A DNA stretch of 46,014 nucleotides from Rhodobacteraceae bacterium 63075 (GCA_003417655.1 QVMW01000022.1:1-46014); one strand, 5' to 3'; positions 34,089 through 43,394 are shown, numbered from the stretch's first letter. A program made the numbers and translations. The notes: generated by a model not told the origin, from the sequence alone.

Positions 34089-35316
34089 TACCGGCACCCG
34101 CCGCCGTATCCGGGCGCAATCCACCGTGGGCGATCCCGATGCCATGGGATTCATCTTGGACGCACCGATCCAAGGGGGCGCATCCATCCAGTTCGAGGCC
34201 GCAGGTGATGCCCCGCTGGCGCGCGCGCTTTTCGCGCTGGATGGTGTTGTCCGAGTCGAAGTGAGCAGTGCAACGATTTGGATTAAAAAGCATGCCGAAT
34301 CGGATTGGGCAACGCTGAAACCCGCGATCGCGGATGCGATCCGAAAGCTGCTCGACGAAACCGACGCACCGCTCGGGCAGGATGGGCGGGAAGAGACTAC
34401 GCCTGACCAGACTCTGCTCGAGGCGGTCGAGACTCTGCTGAACCGGCAGGTCAATCCGGCCGTGGCCGCCCATGGCGGGCATATCTCGGTGGACAAGGTC
34501 GAGGGCAGCGCCGTCTATCTGCGCATGTCCGGCGGCTGCCAGGGCTGCGCGGCCTCTGCGGCCACACTTCGCGAAGGGGTGGAACGCATGCTGCGCGCCG
34601 CCCTGCCGCAAATCGAAAAGATCGTCGATGTCACCGATCATGCGGCGGGAGACAATCCGTTCTACGCGCGCGACGATGGACCATCACCTATCTTGAACCG
34701 ACCCGTTCCCGAAGGCGTCATCGGATGGGAGGACGGGCAGATCATCGTCGACCCGGATTACCTGGCACCAAAGCTCGGCATCACGCCAGAAGCGCTACGT
34801 GCGGGTTTGCAGAGGGGCGATGTCGTCGGCGTGACCGAGACCGGCGAAGGAAAGGACAGCGGCAAGACCCGGATCGTCCTGCGCACGACGACCCGCGCCT
34901 GGGCTGCGGAAATCGAAGCAAGCGGCGCGGCTCGCGAGATCCCGCCCCCGCGCTTGATCGAAGCAGCAGCGGGCAAGGAGAAAGAGCTTGCCAACTGCGT
35001 CCGTGCCTATCTGCAAGGTCTCGCCGACGACGAGGTGCCGATCGCCTACGGCGCATTGGCCCGCGCGCTCGGTCTCTGGGCCCCAGGTTCGATCGCCAAG
35101 GTCACCAGGGCCCTGGAAACCACAATGCGGGAGGATGCCGCAGCAGACCGTGCCTTTATCGCGGCCCGCGCCGTCAATCGCGGACGTGACAAGTGTCCCG
35201 GCAAAGGCTATTTCGATCTCGCCCGCGCCCTGTCCCGCGGACCGCGGGCCGGCGAAAGCGAGTCGGACTCTCACGCCCGAGAGCTCCGTCACCTGAACGA
35301 GACGATGGCCAAATAA
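34081..35316 (+). CDS. Nfu-type Fe-S scaffold fused to a DUF6522-like domain and an extra C-terminal domain
   Basis: The protein has 411 residues from MSDTGTRRRIRAQ. The Nfu N-terminal domain is at about 10-100 (SIQFEAAGDAPLARALFALDGVVRVEV, WIKKHAESDWATLKPAIADAI). The NifU domain at about 115-195 has SGGCQGCAASAATLREGVE with the cluster-binding CxxC. Residues about 215-290 (IGWEDGQIIVDPDYLAPKLG, LQRGDVVGVTETGEGKDSG) resemble DUF6522. The last ~110 residues (IAYGALARALGLWAPGSIAKVTRALE...GKGYFDLARALS) are not recognised. Coupled to the Mrp remnant, it probably came from an Fe-S cluster assembly or transfer unit. It may still work alone. Confidence 0.75.
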   Translation: MSDTGTRRRIRAQSTVGDPDAMGFILDAPIQGGASIQFEAAGDAPLARALFALDGVVRVEVSSATIWIKKHAESDWATLKPAIADAIRKLLDETDAPLGQDGREETTPDQTLLEAVETLLNRQVNPAVAAHGGHISVDKVEGSAVYLRMSGGCQGCAASAATLREGVERMLRAALPQIEKIVDVTDHAAGDNPFYARDDGPSPILNRPVPEGVIGWEDGQIIVDPDYLAPKLGITPEALRAGLQRGDVVGVTETGEGKDSGKTRIVLRTTTRAWAAEIEASGAAREIPPPRLIEAAAGKEKELANCVRAYLQGLADDEVPIAYGALARALGLWAPGSIAKVTRALETTMREDAAADRAFIAARAVNRGRDKCPGKGYFDLARALSRGPRAGESESDSHARELRHLNETMAK

Positions 35317-35556
35317 ACAACTTCTGGCGCAATTCCTCGGATTTCGAGCATCTAACCACAGCAGATGTTTCGCATTACGAATGCTTCGAGGCTGACAGCC
35401 GTCCGTGGCATCAGACCGAGCAAAGACGGCAAAGCCCCGCAGACTGTGAGTTCGCCGACCCTCAAAAATTGCGGGCGCAGCGAATGGCAGGAACGATGGG
35501 CCGCACCGCAGCATCCGACCATTGGTGGAGGTCGGCTCTGGGCCGGGCGTACTGCT
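35317..35556. other. 240-bp intergenic region
   Basis: No gene is supported between the Nfu gene and the convergent rhomboid gene. A hairpin CCGACC...GGTCGG lies at about 35514-35535. Frames on both strands look random. Confidence 0.35.
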
Positions 35557-36156
35557 TCATTCCAGATCGACGTCGCCCATGCGTGGCGCATGGACATGCG
35601 TTCGGACCAGTAACGCCGCAGCCGCGCCAGCGATGGCGCCGAAGAGATGCGCCTCCCACGAGACGCCGGGTTGGCCCGGAAGAACGCCCCAGAGAATGGA
35701 GCCGTAGAGCAAACCGACCACCAGTGCCGCGCCCAGCGTGATCAGTGAGCGATCCACGAAGCCGCGCGCGACGAGGAAGCCAAACCAGCCGAAGACGAGC
35801 CCTGACGCGCCGATATGGATGGCCGAGCTTCCGAACAGCCAGACAAGACCGCCGCCGAGGCCGATCACCACGGCGTTCACCGGCAGCAAGGCTCGCGTGG
35901 TCGTTGCCACCAGCAGCCCACCCATCACTAGGAGCGGCGGCGTATTGGCCATAAGATGCGCGAAGCTTCCATGCAGGAGGGGCATGGCGATGACACCATC
36001 CAATCCGCTGACGTGCCGGGGGATCAGGCCGAAGGCCGGGTTCAAGCCGTAACCGATAATCCAATTGACGACCTGGACCGCCCAGAGCAGCGCGACAAAG
36101 GCGGCAAGCGCCGCGGTGCGCCGAAAGAAGGCACGCATGTGATCCCAGTTAATCAT
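35557..36156 (-). CDS. rhomboid-family intramembrane serine protease
   Basis: The 199-residue form starts at [11 protein letters not shown] (36154-36156). Six membrane segments are visible. [15 protein letters not shown] is the H-x3-H-like helix, [19 protein letters not shown] carries the catalytic Ser, and [19 protein letters not shown] carries the catalytic His. Substrates are unknown. It stands alone, convergent with the Nfu gene. Confidence 0.88.
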   Translation of the reverse strand: MINWDHMRAFFRRTAALAAFVALLWAVQVVNWIIGYGLNPAFGLIPRHVSGLDGVIAMPLLHGSFAHLMANTPPLLVMGGLLVATTTRALLPVNAVVIGLGGGLVWLFGSSAIHIGASGLVFGWFGFLVARGFVDRSLITLGAALVVGLLYGSILWGVLPGQPGVSWEAHLFGAIAGAAAALLVRTHVHAPRMGDVDLE

Positions 36157-36286
36157 GCTGGCGACAGTAGACGTCCCCACAGCGCCTTCAACGGCTTTCG
36201 CGCGCTGCACAGGGTGCCACCTTTGGGAAAGGGGGTTTGAGGCGGCCAACCTCGGTACGGCTCAAGCCAAGAGAATGGCTTCGATC

Positions 36287-36823
36287 TTACACAGTGTTCC
36301 CCGGCCGCAGAGGCATGATTTCACGCTCGGGGCGCTTCAGGGCTTCGGCGTATTTGCGGGCATTGTCGTCAATCGTGCCGTGCCAAAGCTTCGAGACGAA
36401 GGCCCGAGCGTCTTGGACCGTCATGTCTTTCAGCGAAGAGGACAGCGCCATGAATAGCTCATCCTCGCTGATCGCAGCGGCGCGGTGCATTGCGTCCGCG
36501 TAAAATGACGGGTCGTTGAGAACCTGCTCGCTCAGCGGCATCCGCGCGAGGTTCTCTTCCGGGATCGCCATGAAGATCGTTTCCTGCAGGTCGGTCAGAT
36601 ACGCACGCCGCGAGGTGGACACCGGCTTTCCTGCTGCCTTGGCGTCCAGATACGCCTGCCGGTTCTTGTCGAGCTTCGCCGTCGCATGGAACATGATGAC
36701 GGCGCGCTGTCGGGCGGGTAGCGCAAAACCGGTGCAGCGCTCGATATGCGCGAGGAGATCTGCAACCTCTGCCTCAACATCAAAGCTCTCGAACCATGGA
36801 ACCGTCCCTGATTTAGCCGCCAC
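36287..36823 (-). CDS. hypothetical plasmid protein, helical
   Basis: The protein has 178 residues, with a GTG start at 36821-36823. The sequence is helical with VADLLAHIERCTGFALPARQRAVIMFHATAKLDKNRQAYLDAKAAG, AYLTDLQETIFMAIPEENLARMP and DMTVQDARAFVSKLWHGTIDDNARKYAEAL. No domain is recognised. A good promoter lies upstream. Confidence 0.65.
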   Translation of the reverse strand: MAAKSGTVPWFESFDVEAEVADLLAHIERCTGFALPARQRAVIMFHATAKLDKNRQAYLDAKAAGKPVSTSRRAYLTDLQETIFMAIPEENLARMPLSEQVLNDPSFYADAMHRAAAISEDELFMALSSSLKDMTVQDARAFVSKLWHGTIDDNARKYAEALKRPEREIMPLRPGNTV

Positions 36824-36854
36824 GCGCCCGCCCTCGATATTACGTTAATATATT

Positions 36855-36882
36855 ATTGTATCGCATTTGCACCTGATCGCAA
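36855..36882 (-). promoter_or_regulatory. promoter of the 178-residue gene
   Basis: On the minus strand, TTGCGA (36877-36882), a 16-bp spacer and TACAAT (36855-36860) form a good sigma-70 promoter. The 10-bp palindrome TAATATATTA (36846-36855) lies just downstream, where a repressor would act. Confidence 0.6.
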
Positions 36883-36914
36883 GCGGGTGGCGTCCTTAAC
36901 GCAAACGGACATGG

Positions 36915-36945
36915 AAAAAGGGGAACCGTGGTCCCACGGCTCCCC
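36915..36945 (-). terminator. strong intrinsic terminator after the DUF736 gene
   Basis: A 12-bp stem with one mismatch (GGGGAGCCGTGG / CCACGGTTCCCC on the minus strand, arms 36934-36945 and 36920-36931) is followed by TTTTT (36915-36919). It lies 35 bp after the DUF736 stop codon. Confidence 0.85.
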
Positions 36946-36979
36946 TTTCGGTTCAGGTCGTCTCCCCCTCGCGCGCCGA

Positions 36980-37708
36980 TTAGGCGACCAGCGAGAGCCC
37001 CACGCCCGCGTCCTGCGGCTGCTCACCGCTGTCGATGAACGGGATGATCGAGAAGGTCTGCCCGCCGCGCTGCTCTTCATTCTGCACGGCGTTGACACGC
37101 AGGTCGCCATCAGGCGTGTTGATCAGCAGCGACAGGTAGTCATTGCCCGTGCGGCTGCTTTTCGCCATCCAGGCCGAGCCGACGCGGATCGGTGTGCCAC
37201 GGGGCGAGCTGACCTCGATGCGGTAATCGGGGTGGGTCTCCTCGGTCTTGTAGCTGTTCTCGATCAGCATGAACTCCAGATCGAACATCATGTTGGCGAT
37301 GTAGCCGGTGAAGGCGTTGTCGGCGTCCATGGCGGTGAGCTCGCCCGAGATCGAGCCGGATTTCATCAGGCCGTTTGAGACCAGCGGGATGATCTCGAAC
37401 GCGCCGCTTTGGGTCGCGCGCGCTTCTTTCGTCTGCACCGCGTTGACCCGGAACGGACCCAAGCCGACATCGATCTGCATCGAGATGTAGGGGTTGCCGC
37501 TGGTATTGCCGGTCTCGTTCCAGGCCGTGCCGATGCGCACCTTGCGGCCTGATTTGTTGACTGCCGTCACGTCAAAATCTGGGCTGCGCGCGGACATCTT
37601 GGCCCGCGCCTCCAACTGGATGGCGATGTCAAAGCGCGCCCCATGGATCATGCCGGTGTACTCGGCGGCTGCGGTCTCGACATTGCGGGTGAGGGTTCCT
37701 GCGAACAT
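36980..37708 (-). CDS. tandem DUF736 protein
   Basis: The 242-residue form starts at MFAGTLTRNVETAA (37706-37708) after AAAAGGAACC. Two DUF736-like units are visible: VRIGTAWNETGNTSGNPYISMQIDVGLG...FEIIPLV and IRVGSAWMAKSSRTGNDYLSLLINTPDG...FSIIPFID, separated by about 90 residues. Single-domain DUF736 proteins are common on alphaproteobacterial plasmids and conjugative elements and have no known function. The doubled form is less usual. Confidence 0.75.
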   Translation of the reverse strand: MFAGTLTRNVETAAAEYTGMIHGARFDIAIQLEARAKMSARSPDFDVTAVNKSGRKVRIGTAWNETGNTSGNPYISMQIDVGLGPFRVNAVQTKEARATQSGAFEIIPLVSNGLMKSGSISGELTAMDADNAFTGYIANMMFDLEFMLIENSYKTEETHPDYRIEVSSPRGTPIRVGSAWMAKSSRTGNDYLSLLINTPDGDLRVNAVQNEEQRGGQTFSIIPFIDSGEQPQDAGVGLSLVA

Positions 37709-37798
37709 GGGATGGTTCCTTTTGGATTGGCCGGTGCCTGGCGTTCTTACCAACGCATCCGGGATTGCTTTCTCGACCCCTTGAGGGATCACAAATCA

Positions 37799-37828
37799 GA
37801 AAGCCTGCTTTCCTTTCAGCCCCGCCCA
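37799..37828 (-). repeat. repeated hairpin element, copy 1
   Basis: GAAAGCCTGCTTTC followed by CTTTCAGCCCCGCC. It is the most diverged of three copies. All lie between minus-strand genes, with an AAAGC/GCTTT core and CTTTTCAG beside it. Confidence 0.55.
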
Positions 37829-37832
37829 CGGG

Positions 37833-38135
37833 TCAGAGCTGCTGTCCGAGTGGGAATGCCCCCGCGCCTCCGGGTGCTGCGCCCCTCCCCTGCCCGTCTG
37901 GTCTTGATTGGCTGCCCTGATTTTCCGCGCTGTCCTCCGATCGCGCGATGAAGAACTCCGCCTCTTTTCCGTTCAACCGGTGCCATTCCCGGTCGGTCAG
38001 ACCGATGCAGCTACCATTCGGCACATAGGTGATCAGGTACTGACCGAGCCGGTCCTTGTGGACAACGTAGCCGGTATTGGCCCAATGCACGGTCTGGCCG
38101 GCATCGACGGCCGCCTTGATGTCTTCGAGTGTCAT
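37833..38135 (-). CDS. hypothetical plasmid protein, 100 residues
   Basis: It starts at 38133-38135 with MTLEDIKAAVDAGQTVHWANTGYVV after GAGGAGG. The body (DRLGQYLITYVPNGSCIGLTDREW) resembles small proteins common on Rhodobacteraceae plasmids. The tail is low-complexity (RPDGQGRGAAPGGAGAF). The function is unknown. Confidence 0.65.
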   Translation of the reverse strand: MTLEDIKAAVDAGQTVHWANTGYVVHKDRLGQYLITYVPNGSCIGLTDREWHRLNGKEAEFFIARSEDSAENQGSQSRPDGQGRGAAPGGAGAFPLGQQL

Positions 38136-38174
38136 GCGATCCTCCTCAAGAAGAATGGTAGGGAAACGACGCAA

Positions 38175-38200
38175 GAAGCCCGATCGTCCGACCGGGCTTC
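38175..38200 (-). terminator. hairpin between the DUF6915 gene and the 100-residue gene
   Basis: GAAGCCCG and CGGGCTTC (8-bp perfect arms) flank 10 nt. Only TT follows on the minus strand, so it may be a weak terminator or attenuator for the next gene. Confidence 0.5.
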
Positions 38201-38235
38201 CATGCAGTATTCGTTTGGCAAACGGCCGAGAGCTG

Positions 38236-38697
38236 TCAGGCGCTTTGCGTGGCTTGCATCGCGCGCGCCGCCATCCAATCCTTCAGGCCAAGAACCGTTC
38301 TTCCGGCGGCGACCTCGGAGGCCCAGGCAACCCTTGGGTCGCCGCAGGGCTCATCGCCGGCATGCCGGTCGATGTGGCCATTGGCCATCCATGGCTCGGG
38401 CTGTATCCGTCGCAGCCAGTCCGCCATGCTCGGGATACGGCCCTGACAGTCTTCGCGGACATGCTGCTCGCCGATCCAGCGCACGGGGATTTCTCGACCA
38501 GCGCTATTGGTCAGGGTCAGGCCGAAGACACGTTCGGCCTCGAACAGGCCAAGGGCATGATGGCGCATGGCTCGGTGCGTGAAGAGCGCGAGGTGCTCTT
38601 TCGAGGCGTCAAACCAATCGTGCACAGCCTGATAGTCAGACGGCACGCCGCCGAATTTCCGGGCAGAGCTTTCAGCATGATGAAGCGGATGGGCCAT
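38236..38697 (-). CDS. DUF6915-family protein
   Basis: The protein has 153 residues, beginning MAHPLHHAESSARKFGG, then YQAVHDWFDASKEHLALFTHRAMRHHALGLFEAERVFG, IPVRWIGEQHVREDC and MADWLRRIQPEPWM. These match the DUF6915 pattern of phage and plasmid proteins of unknown function. Several His and Glu residues are conserved, but no activity is known. It begins 1 bp after the stop of the DUF6878 gene, so the two are co-translated. Confidence 0.75.
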   Translation of the reverse strand: MAHPLHHAESSARKFGGVPSDYQAVHDWFDASKEHLALFTHRAMRHHALGLFEAERVFGLTLTNSAGREIPVRWIGEQHVREDCQGRIPSMADWLRRIQPEPWMANGHIDRHAGDEPCGDPRVAWASEVAAGRTVLGLKDWMAARAMQATQSA

Positions 38698-38698
38698 C

Positions 38699-39085
38699 TC
38701 AAAGACCCTCTACATAGCTGCGCGAGCATTCGACATAGCGGTCCGCGTGATCGAGGGTGATGCTGTCGTTGCGCAAGTCCCAGGTCAGCGTGCCGTAGCC
38801 GCCCTCGTTGTTTTCGAACCCCGGGTGATGGTGATAGGCGACCGACCAGGCGAAATCGCCAACCTCTGTGGCAAGCGCCTCCGGCAGTCGGACCTCTGCA
38901 GGCTGCACCGTCACATCCTCGACATTGCCAGAGTCGCCATAGCCTTCGTATTCGGCAGTGACCTCGCTGATGCCAAGCGCACGTAGTTGCGCGAGCAGTT
39001 CCGTTCGGGATGCCTTCAAGGTGGTTTCGCGCTCCGCGCGCCACTGAGCCGCCATTGCGGCATAATCGATCTGGGGATTGGTCAT
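38699..39085 (-). CDS. DUF6878-family protein
   Basis: The 128-residue form starts at MTNPQIDYAAMAAQWRAE (39083-39085) after GAGGACGG. The sequence VTAEYEGYGDSGNVEDVTVQP, FAWSVAYHHHPGFENNEGGYGTLTWDL and ITLDHADRYVE matches DUF6878, another small plasmid family of unknown function. It lies between the giant helicase/methyltransferase gene and the DUF6915 gene on the same strand. Confidence 0.75.
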   Translation of the reverse strand: MTNPQIDYAAMAAQWRAERETTLKASRTELLAQLRALGISEVTAEYEGYGDSGNVEDVTVQPAEVRLPEALATEVGDFAWSVAYHHHPGFENNEGGYGTLTWDLRNDSITLDHADRYVECSRSYVEGL

Positions 39086-39188
39086 GGTTCCGTCCTCTTG
39101 TCTGAATTTGGGGGGCCGGGTGTGGCATTGGTCAGCGCGCGCCCGGAAAGCGCAGCCCGGGCAAACCCCGATCCGCGGCGCCCGACCC

Positions 39189-39215
39189 AAAGCCCGCTTT
39201 GACTTTTCAGGCGGC
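39189..39215 (-). repeat. repeated hairpin element, copy 2
   Basis: AAAGCCCGCTTTGACTTTTC followed by AGGCGGC. It overlaps the stop codon of the helicase/methyltransferase gene (39207-39209) and shares about 18 bp with copy 3. Confidence 0.6.
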
Positions 39216-42200
39216 TTGTTCTGCCGCTCTAGCGGCTCGCTGCCCCACGATCCGGACCAGAATGCGGCCCGTGTCGATCCCGTCCCCATGCGGCAGGAAC
39301 ACCCGTAGCTGGAAGGCGATGATCTCGGTGAAGCAGCCGAGGGCCTTGAGGCCATCAATCATGCCCCGATCCACGCCGCCCAACTCAAGGCGCATCTCGC
39401 CTGCGACCCGGCGACGGGTTAGGGTCAGACCCCGGCCCAGATCGAGTGGCGCGGCCGCCCCTTCCTCGCTCAGCGTGCGCCCGATCATGGCGGTCGCCCC
39501 ATCGGGCGTGACCCGGTAGATGCGCTCATTGGTGGTCGGAATATCCTTCCAGATCGGCAACAAGAGCCCGGTCAGCAGGTAGAGCTTGGTTGTGGTAGTT
39601 TTTGGCAGGGACGCTGCCTCGGCATCCCAAAGCCGTGCGAACCCGGGCCTGTCGATCTCTTCCCAGGCCGAGGACTCGAACCTTGCCTCTTCGAGATAGC
39701 TCAACCCGTTGGGTCGCACCGCCTTGCGCATCAACGTGACAATGTCCTCGTCATACATCTGCATGGGGCGCGCCGAGATGAGCGCCGCGCGGCCGGAGGC
39801 GCGATTGACCATCGTGGTCTTGTCGGGATTGCGCGACAGGGCCTCTTCAGCGCCCAGGACATGGACCGGGTCCGTCACCTCGAGCCCGATGATCCACGTC
39901 ACCGCGCCGGATTTCGGGCAGGTCCAGAGATCCTCCGTGGAGACCTGCTCGATCTTTTCGCCACGCAGGGTTTCCACGCCGAGATCGAGCGTGCCCGCCG
40001 CGCGCGCCCGTTCAGTCTGATCGGCAATCCGGCACATGAACTCGGCAAAGAGCGCGTTCTGCATGTGGATGGGCAGGGCCAGAACCCGGTTCAGAAACCG
40101 CTGGATCGGGGGGAGCTCCTCAAGGAGCACCCCGTCCTTGTCGATCAGCCGCAGGGCCGTCCAGTCGGTGAAGCTCTCGTAGCTCATCGACTCAGCGCGC
40201 CCGGCGGCAAGATCGGCGAAATACCCACGCAGCGCCGCCCGTGCGATCGGGCTTTCGAGATTGTCCTCCTCGCGGAACATGCCCTGCGAGCCGGTCTCGC
40301 GCTGACCCTTGGTCAAGGCCCCCAGCTGGTCGAGGCGTTTGGCTATAGTCGAGGTGAAACGCTTTTCGCCATGCACATCCGAGGTGCAGACCCGGAAGAA
40401 CGGCGCGCTGACCTGAGCCGAGCGATGCGTGCGGCCCAGCCCCTGAATGGCCGCATCGGCGCGCCAGCCTGGCTCCAGCAGGTAGTGCCGCCGCCGCTTC
40501 TGGTTCTTCGCCGTTTGCGCCGCATGGTAGGACCGGCCCGTCCCGCCCGCATCGGAGAAGATCAGGATATCCTTTTCGCCGTCCATGAAGGCTTGGGTCT
40601 CGGATGAATTGCTGCTGGCGGCGCGTTTCTCGATGAAGAGGTGGCCATCGTCCGCCTTCAGAGGTCGGATCGACCTTCCGGTCACTTCTGCCACGGCCTC
40701 GTCGCCAAAAGCCCAGAGGATCTGATCCAGCGCCGAGGGGATCGGGGCGAGCGTCATCAACTCCATCATGGCCGCATCGCGCAGGGCCAGCGCCTCGCGC
40801 GAGATGACCAGCGCCCCAGTCTCATCCCGCAAGGGTTCCGCCACCATGTTGCCGTCAATCTCCACGAGCTTTTGCGCATGAATCGGGAAGGCCTGTTCGA
40901 GGTATCCCAGGACGTAGTCGCGCGGCGTTAGCGCGCCCTCGACCAGTTCGTCCTCCGGGTCCATCGTCTCAAGCCGACGTTTCAGCAGGCTTTCGCCTGT
41001 AGAGACCACCTGAATGACGCAAGCCTTGCCCGCCGCCAGATCGTCCTTGATTGCGCGGATGATGGTCGGGGCCTTCATGCCCATCAGGAGATGGTTGAAG
41101 AAGCGCTGTTTCGTGCTCTCGAAGCGGGACTTGGCCGAGGCGCGTGCGGCCGACGCATTGGTCTCTCCCGAGGCGTCGTTGACGCCGGTCGCTGTCAGCG
41201 CGGCCTCGAGATTGTGGTGGATCGTCCGAAACGCACCCGCATAGGCGTCGTAGATCTCGATCTGGGCAGGGGTGAGCGCGTGTTCGAGCACGTCATATTC
41301 CACGCCATCAAAGCTGAGGGCACGGGCCGTGTAGAGGCCGAGCGTCTTGAGATCACGCGCGACCACCTCCATGGCGGCGACACCGCCGGCTTCCATCGCT
41401 GAGACGAAACCCTCGCGGCTCGGAAAGGGGTATTCCGGCCCCTGCCCCCAGAGCCCCAGCCGCGCGGCATAGGCGAGGTTGTGCACGCTCGTGGCACCCG
41501 TGGCCGAGATGTAGAAGACGCGGGCGCGGGGTGCTGCCAGTTGCAGTCGCAGGCCAGCAAGGCCCTGCTGGGAGGGTTTGGCCCCCCTGCCCTGTTCGGA
41601 CCCTGCCGCGTTCTGCATGGCATGGGCCTCATCAAAGGCCAGAACGCCCTCAAAGTCTTCGCCCATCCAGTCGAGGATCTGGCTCAGTCGCGTGGTGCCG
41701 CATTTGCCCGCGGACCGCAGTGTGGCGTAGGTGACGAAGAGGATACCGTCACCCATCGGGACGGGCTGGTCCGGTTTCCATTTGGAGAGCGGCTGGATGT
41801 CGGCTGGCGAGCCGCCGAGATCGGTCCAATCGCGGATCGCGTCCTCGATGAGCGTGGCGGATTTGGACACCCAGATCGCCCTCCTGCGCCCGGAAAGCCA
41901 GTTCACGAGAATGAGCCCCGCGCATTCGCGGCCCTTGCCGCAACCGGTGCCGTCGCCAAGGAAATACCCGAGACGATAGGCACGTGCATCCGGGTCATCA
42001 TCGGCGCGCGTCAGCTTGGTCTGGTCGTCATCGATGGTAAACCGACCGGGCAGATCACGCCCATGGGCATCATGCGCCATGATGATGGTTTCCAGCTGCG
42101 CCTCGGAGAGATCGCCCTCCTCGATCAACCGCGCAGGTAGTCGCAATTCCGCACTGGCCGCGCCTGAGGGCACCGGCGGCGCGACAGAGGCCATGGCGAT

Positions 42201-43394
42201 GCTCTCGACCAGCGGCGTGGGATGTTCCTGCGCACCCGCGATCTCGATCCGTTGCGGGCGGTAGCGCGCATAGATGTCCGAGACAGGCGTGTTGTCGCGC
42301 GGGACATCGAAGCTTGTGTAGCTGAGCGGGATGGCAGCATTGGCGCGGGGTTTGGAGGCGGCGAAAGGCGCACCGGCGGTCTTGCGTGGGGCAGCTACTG
42401 GACGAACCGGCCGCCCGTGATGGATCGCCGCCGCCCTTTGGGCGGGGCGCATCTCGGGCCGGGTCGCGGCCACGGCGTCAACAAAAGGAAGGGCTTCCTC
42501 CAGATCCTGAACCGCGGCGCGGATGAGTTCGCCGTCGTCCTGCACCTTGTCGAAGACCATCAGCTGGGTTTCGACAGAGGTGCCGAGCTTGCGGTAGACC
42601 TGCCCCGGCATCGTCAACGCCAAGCGCGGCGTCAGGAGACCGCAGGCGCGGGACCAATGCGCGGCATCGCGTTCGGGCGTGAATCCCGGCGGCATGATCG
42701 CCACCAGCCGCCCACCGGGTGCCAGACGCTTTGCAGCCGCGACGAGATGTTTGGCGGCGATGTGCTTATCTCGGGAGCGATCGACCGATGAGGCGAAGGG
42801 CGGGTTCATCACCACGACGTCGGGTAGAACCGGCGTCTGCTGCAGATCATCGATATGCTCGCCGTCATGGCCCGTCACCTCGCCGCCGAAAACCGCGCGC
42901 AGGAGGCGCTGGCGAAAGGGGTCGATGTCGTTGAGCACAAGCGTGGCACCGGCCCGGGCGGCGAAAGCAGCCAGGGCACCGGTGCCCGCCGAGGGCTCCA
43001 GCACGGTCTCGCCTTTGCGGATCGCCGCCGCCCGCAAGACCAGCGCCGCAAAAGGCAGCGGCGTGGAAAACTGCTGCAGCCGGATCTGCTGCTCTGACCG
43101 GCGGGTTTCCGTCAGCAGCCGTGAGGCAAGCAGCTTTGCAGCGGCGATGTCACCTGCTGCACCGTCCCCACGCAGCACAACCTGGATGGCCGCGGCCTGC
43201 ATTAGATCATAGGCCATGCGCCAGTCCCAGGCACCGCCGGCATCGCTGCCATGAAACGTCTCGCGCATGATGCGCGCCAGCGCTGAGCTACGCAGGGGTT
43301 GGTGGTCGATCTGCGCGCCGATCTGCGCGAGGGCAGATGCGAGGTCAGGGTGGGAGATCGAGAGAGCCGGGTTTGCCGGTTTGGGCTCGGTCAT
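39207..43394 (-). CDS. strawberry-notch-family helicase with N-terminal DNA methyltransferase-like domain
   Basis: The protein has 1395 residues from MTEPKPANPALSISH (43392-43394, ribosome-binding site AAAGGA). Residues about 110-290 form a methyltransferase-like domain with VLEPSAGTGAL (131-141) and MNPPF (196-200), the N6-adenine type. A linker follows, then the strawberry-notch ATPase: GYFLGDGTGCGKGRECAGL (Walker A 480-489), ILFVTYATLR, LAFDEAHAMQN (DEAH 588-591). The second helicase half has IFSDAGGTGRSYHA and QGLGRTHRSAQ. Such proteins are a hallmark of alphaproteobacterial plasmids. A role in DNA modification or defence evasion is suspected. Confidence 0.88.
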   Translation of the reverse strand: MTEPKPANPALSISHPDLASALAQIGAQIDHQPLRSSALARIMRETFHGSDAGGAWDWRMAYDLMQAAAIQVVLRGDGAAGDIAAAKLLASRLLTETRRSEQQIRLQQFSTPLPFAALVLRAAAIRKGETVLEPSAGTGALAAFAARAGATLVLNDIDPFRQRLLRAVFGGEVTGHDGEHIDDLQQTPVLPDVVVMNPPFASSVDRSRDKHIAAKHLVAAAKRLAPGGRLVAIMPPGFTPERDAAHWSRACGLLTPRLALTMPGQVYRKLGTSVETQLMVFDKVQDDGELIRAAVQDLEEALPFVDAVAATRPEMRPAQRAAAIHHGRPVRPVAAPRKTAGAPFAASKPRANAAIPLSYTSFDVPRDNTPVSDIYARYRPQRIEIAGAQEHPTPLVESIAMASVAPPVPSGAASAELRLPARLIEEGDLSEAQLETIIMAHDAHGRDLPGRFTIDDDQTKLTRADDDPDARAYRLGYFLGDGTGCGKGRECAGLILVNWLSGRRRAIWVSKSATLIEDAIRDWTDLGGSPADIQPLSKWKPDQPVPMGDGILFVTYATLRSAGKCGTTRLSQILDWMGEDFEGVLAFDEAHAMQNAAGSEQGRGAKPSQQGLAGLRLQLAAPRARVFYISATGATSVHNLAYAARLGLWGQGPEYPFPSREGFVSAMEAGGVAAMEVVARDLKTLGLYTARALSFDGVEYDVLEHALTPAQIEIYDAYAGAFRTIHHNLEAALTATGVNDASGETNASAARASAKSRFESTKQRFFNHLLMGMKAPTIIRAIKDDLAAGKACVIQVVSTGESLLKRRLETMDPEDELVEGALTPRDYVLGYLEQAFPIHAQKLVEIDGNMVAEPLRDETGALVISREALALRDAAMMELMTLAPIPSALDQILWAFGDEAVAEVTGRSIRPLKADDGHLFIEKRAASSNSSETQAFMDGEKDILIFSDAGGTGRSYHAAQTAKNQKRRRHYLLEPGWRADAAIQGLGRTHRSAQVSAPFFRVCTSDVHGEKRFTSTIAKRLDQLGALTKGQRETGSQGMFREEDNLESPIARAALRGYFADLAAGRAESMSYESFTDWTALRLIDKDGVLLEELPPIQRFLNRVLALPIHMQNALFAEFMCRIADQTERARAAGTLDLGVETLRGEKIEQVSTEDLWTCPKSGAVTWIIGLEVTDPVHVLGAEEALSRNPDKTTMVNRASGRAALISARPMQMYDEDIVTLMRKAVRPNGLSYLEEARFESSAWEEIDRPGFARLWDAEAASLPKTTTTKLYLLTGLLLPIWKDIPTTNERIYRVTPDGATAMIGRTLSEEGAAAPLDLGRGLTLTRRRVAGEMRLELGGVDRGMIDGLKALGCFTEIIAFQLRVFLPHGDGIDTGRILVRIVGQRAARAAEQAA

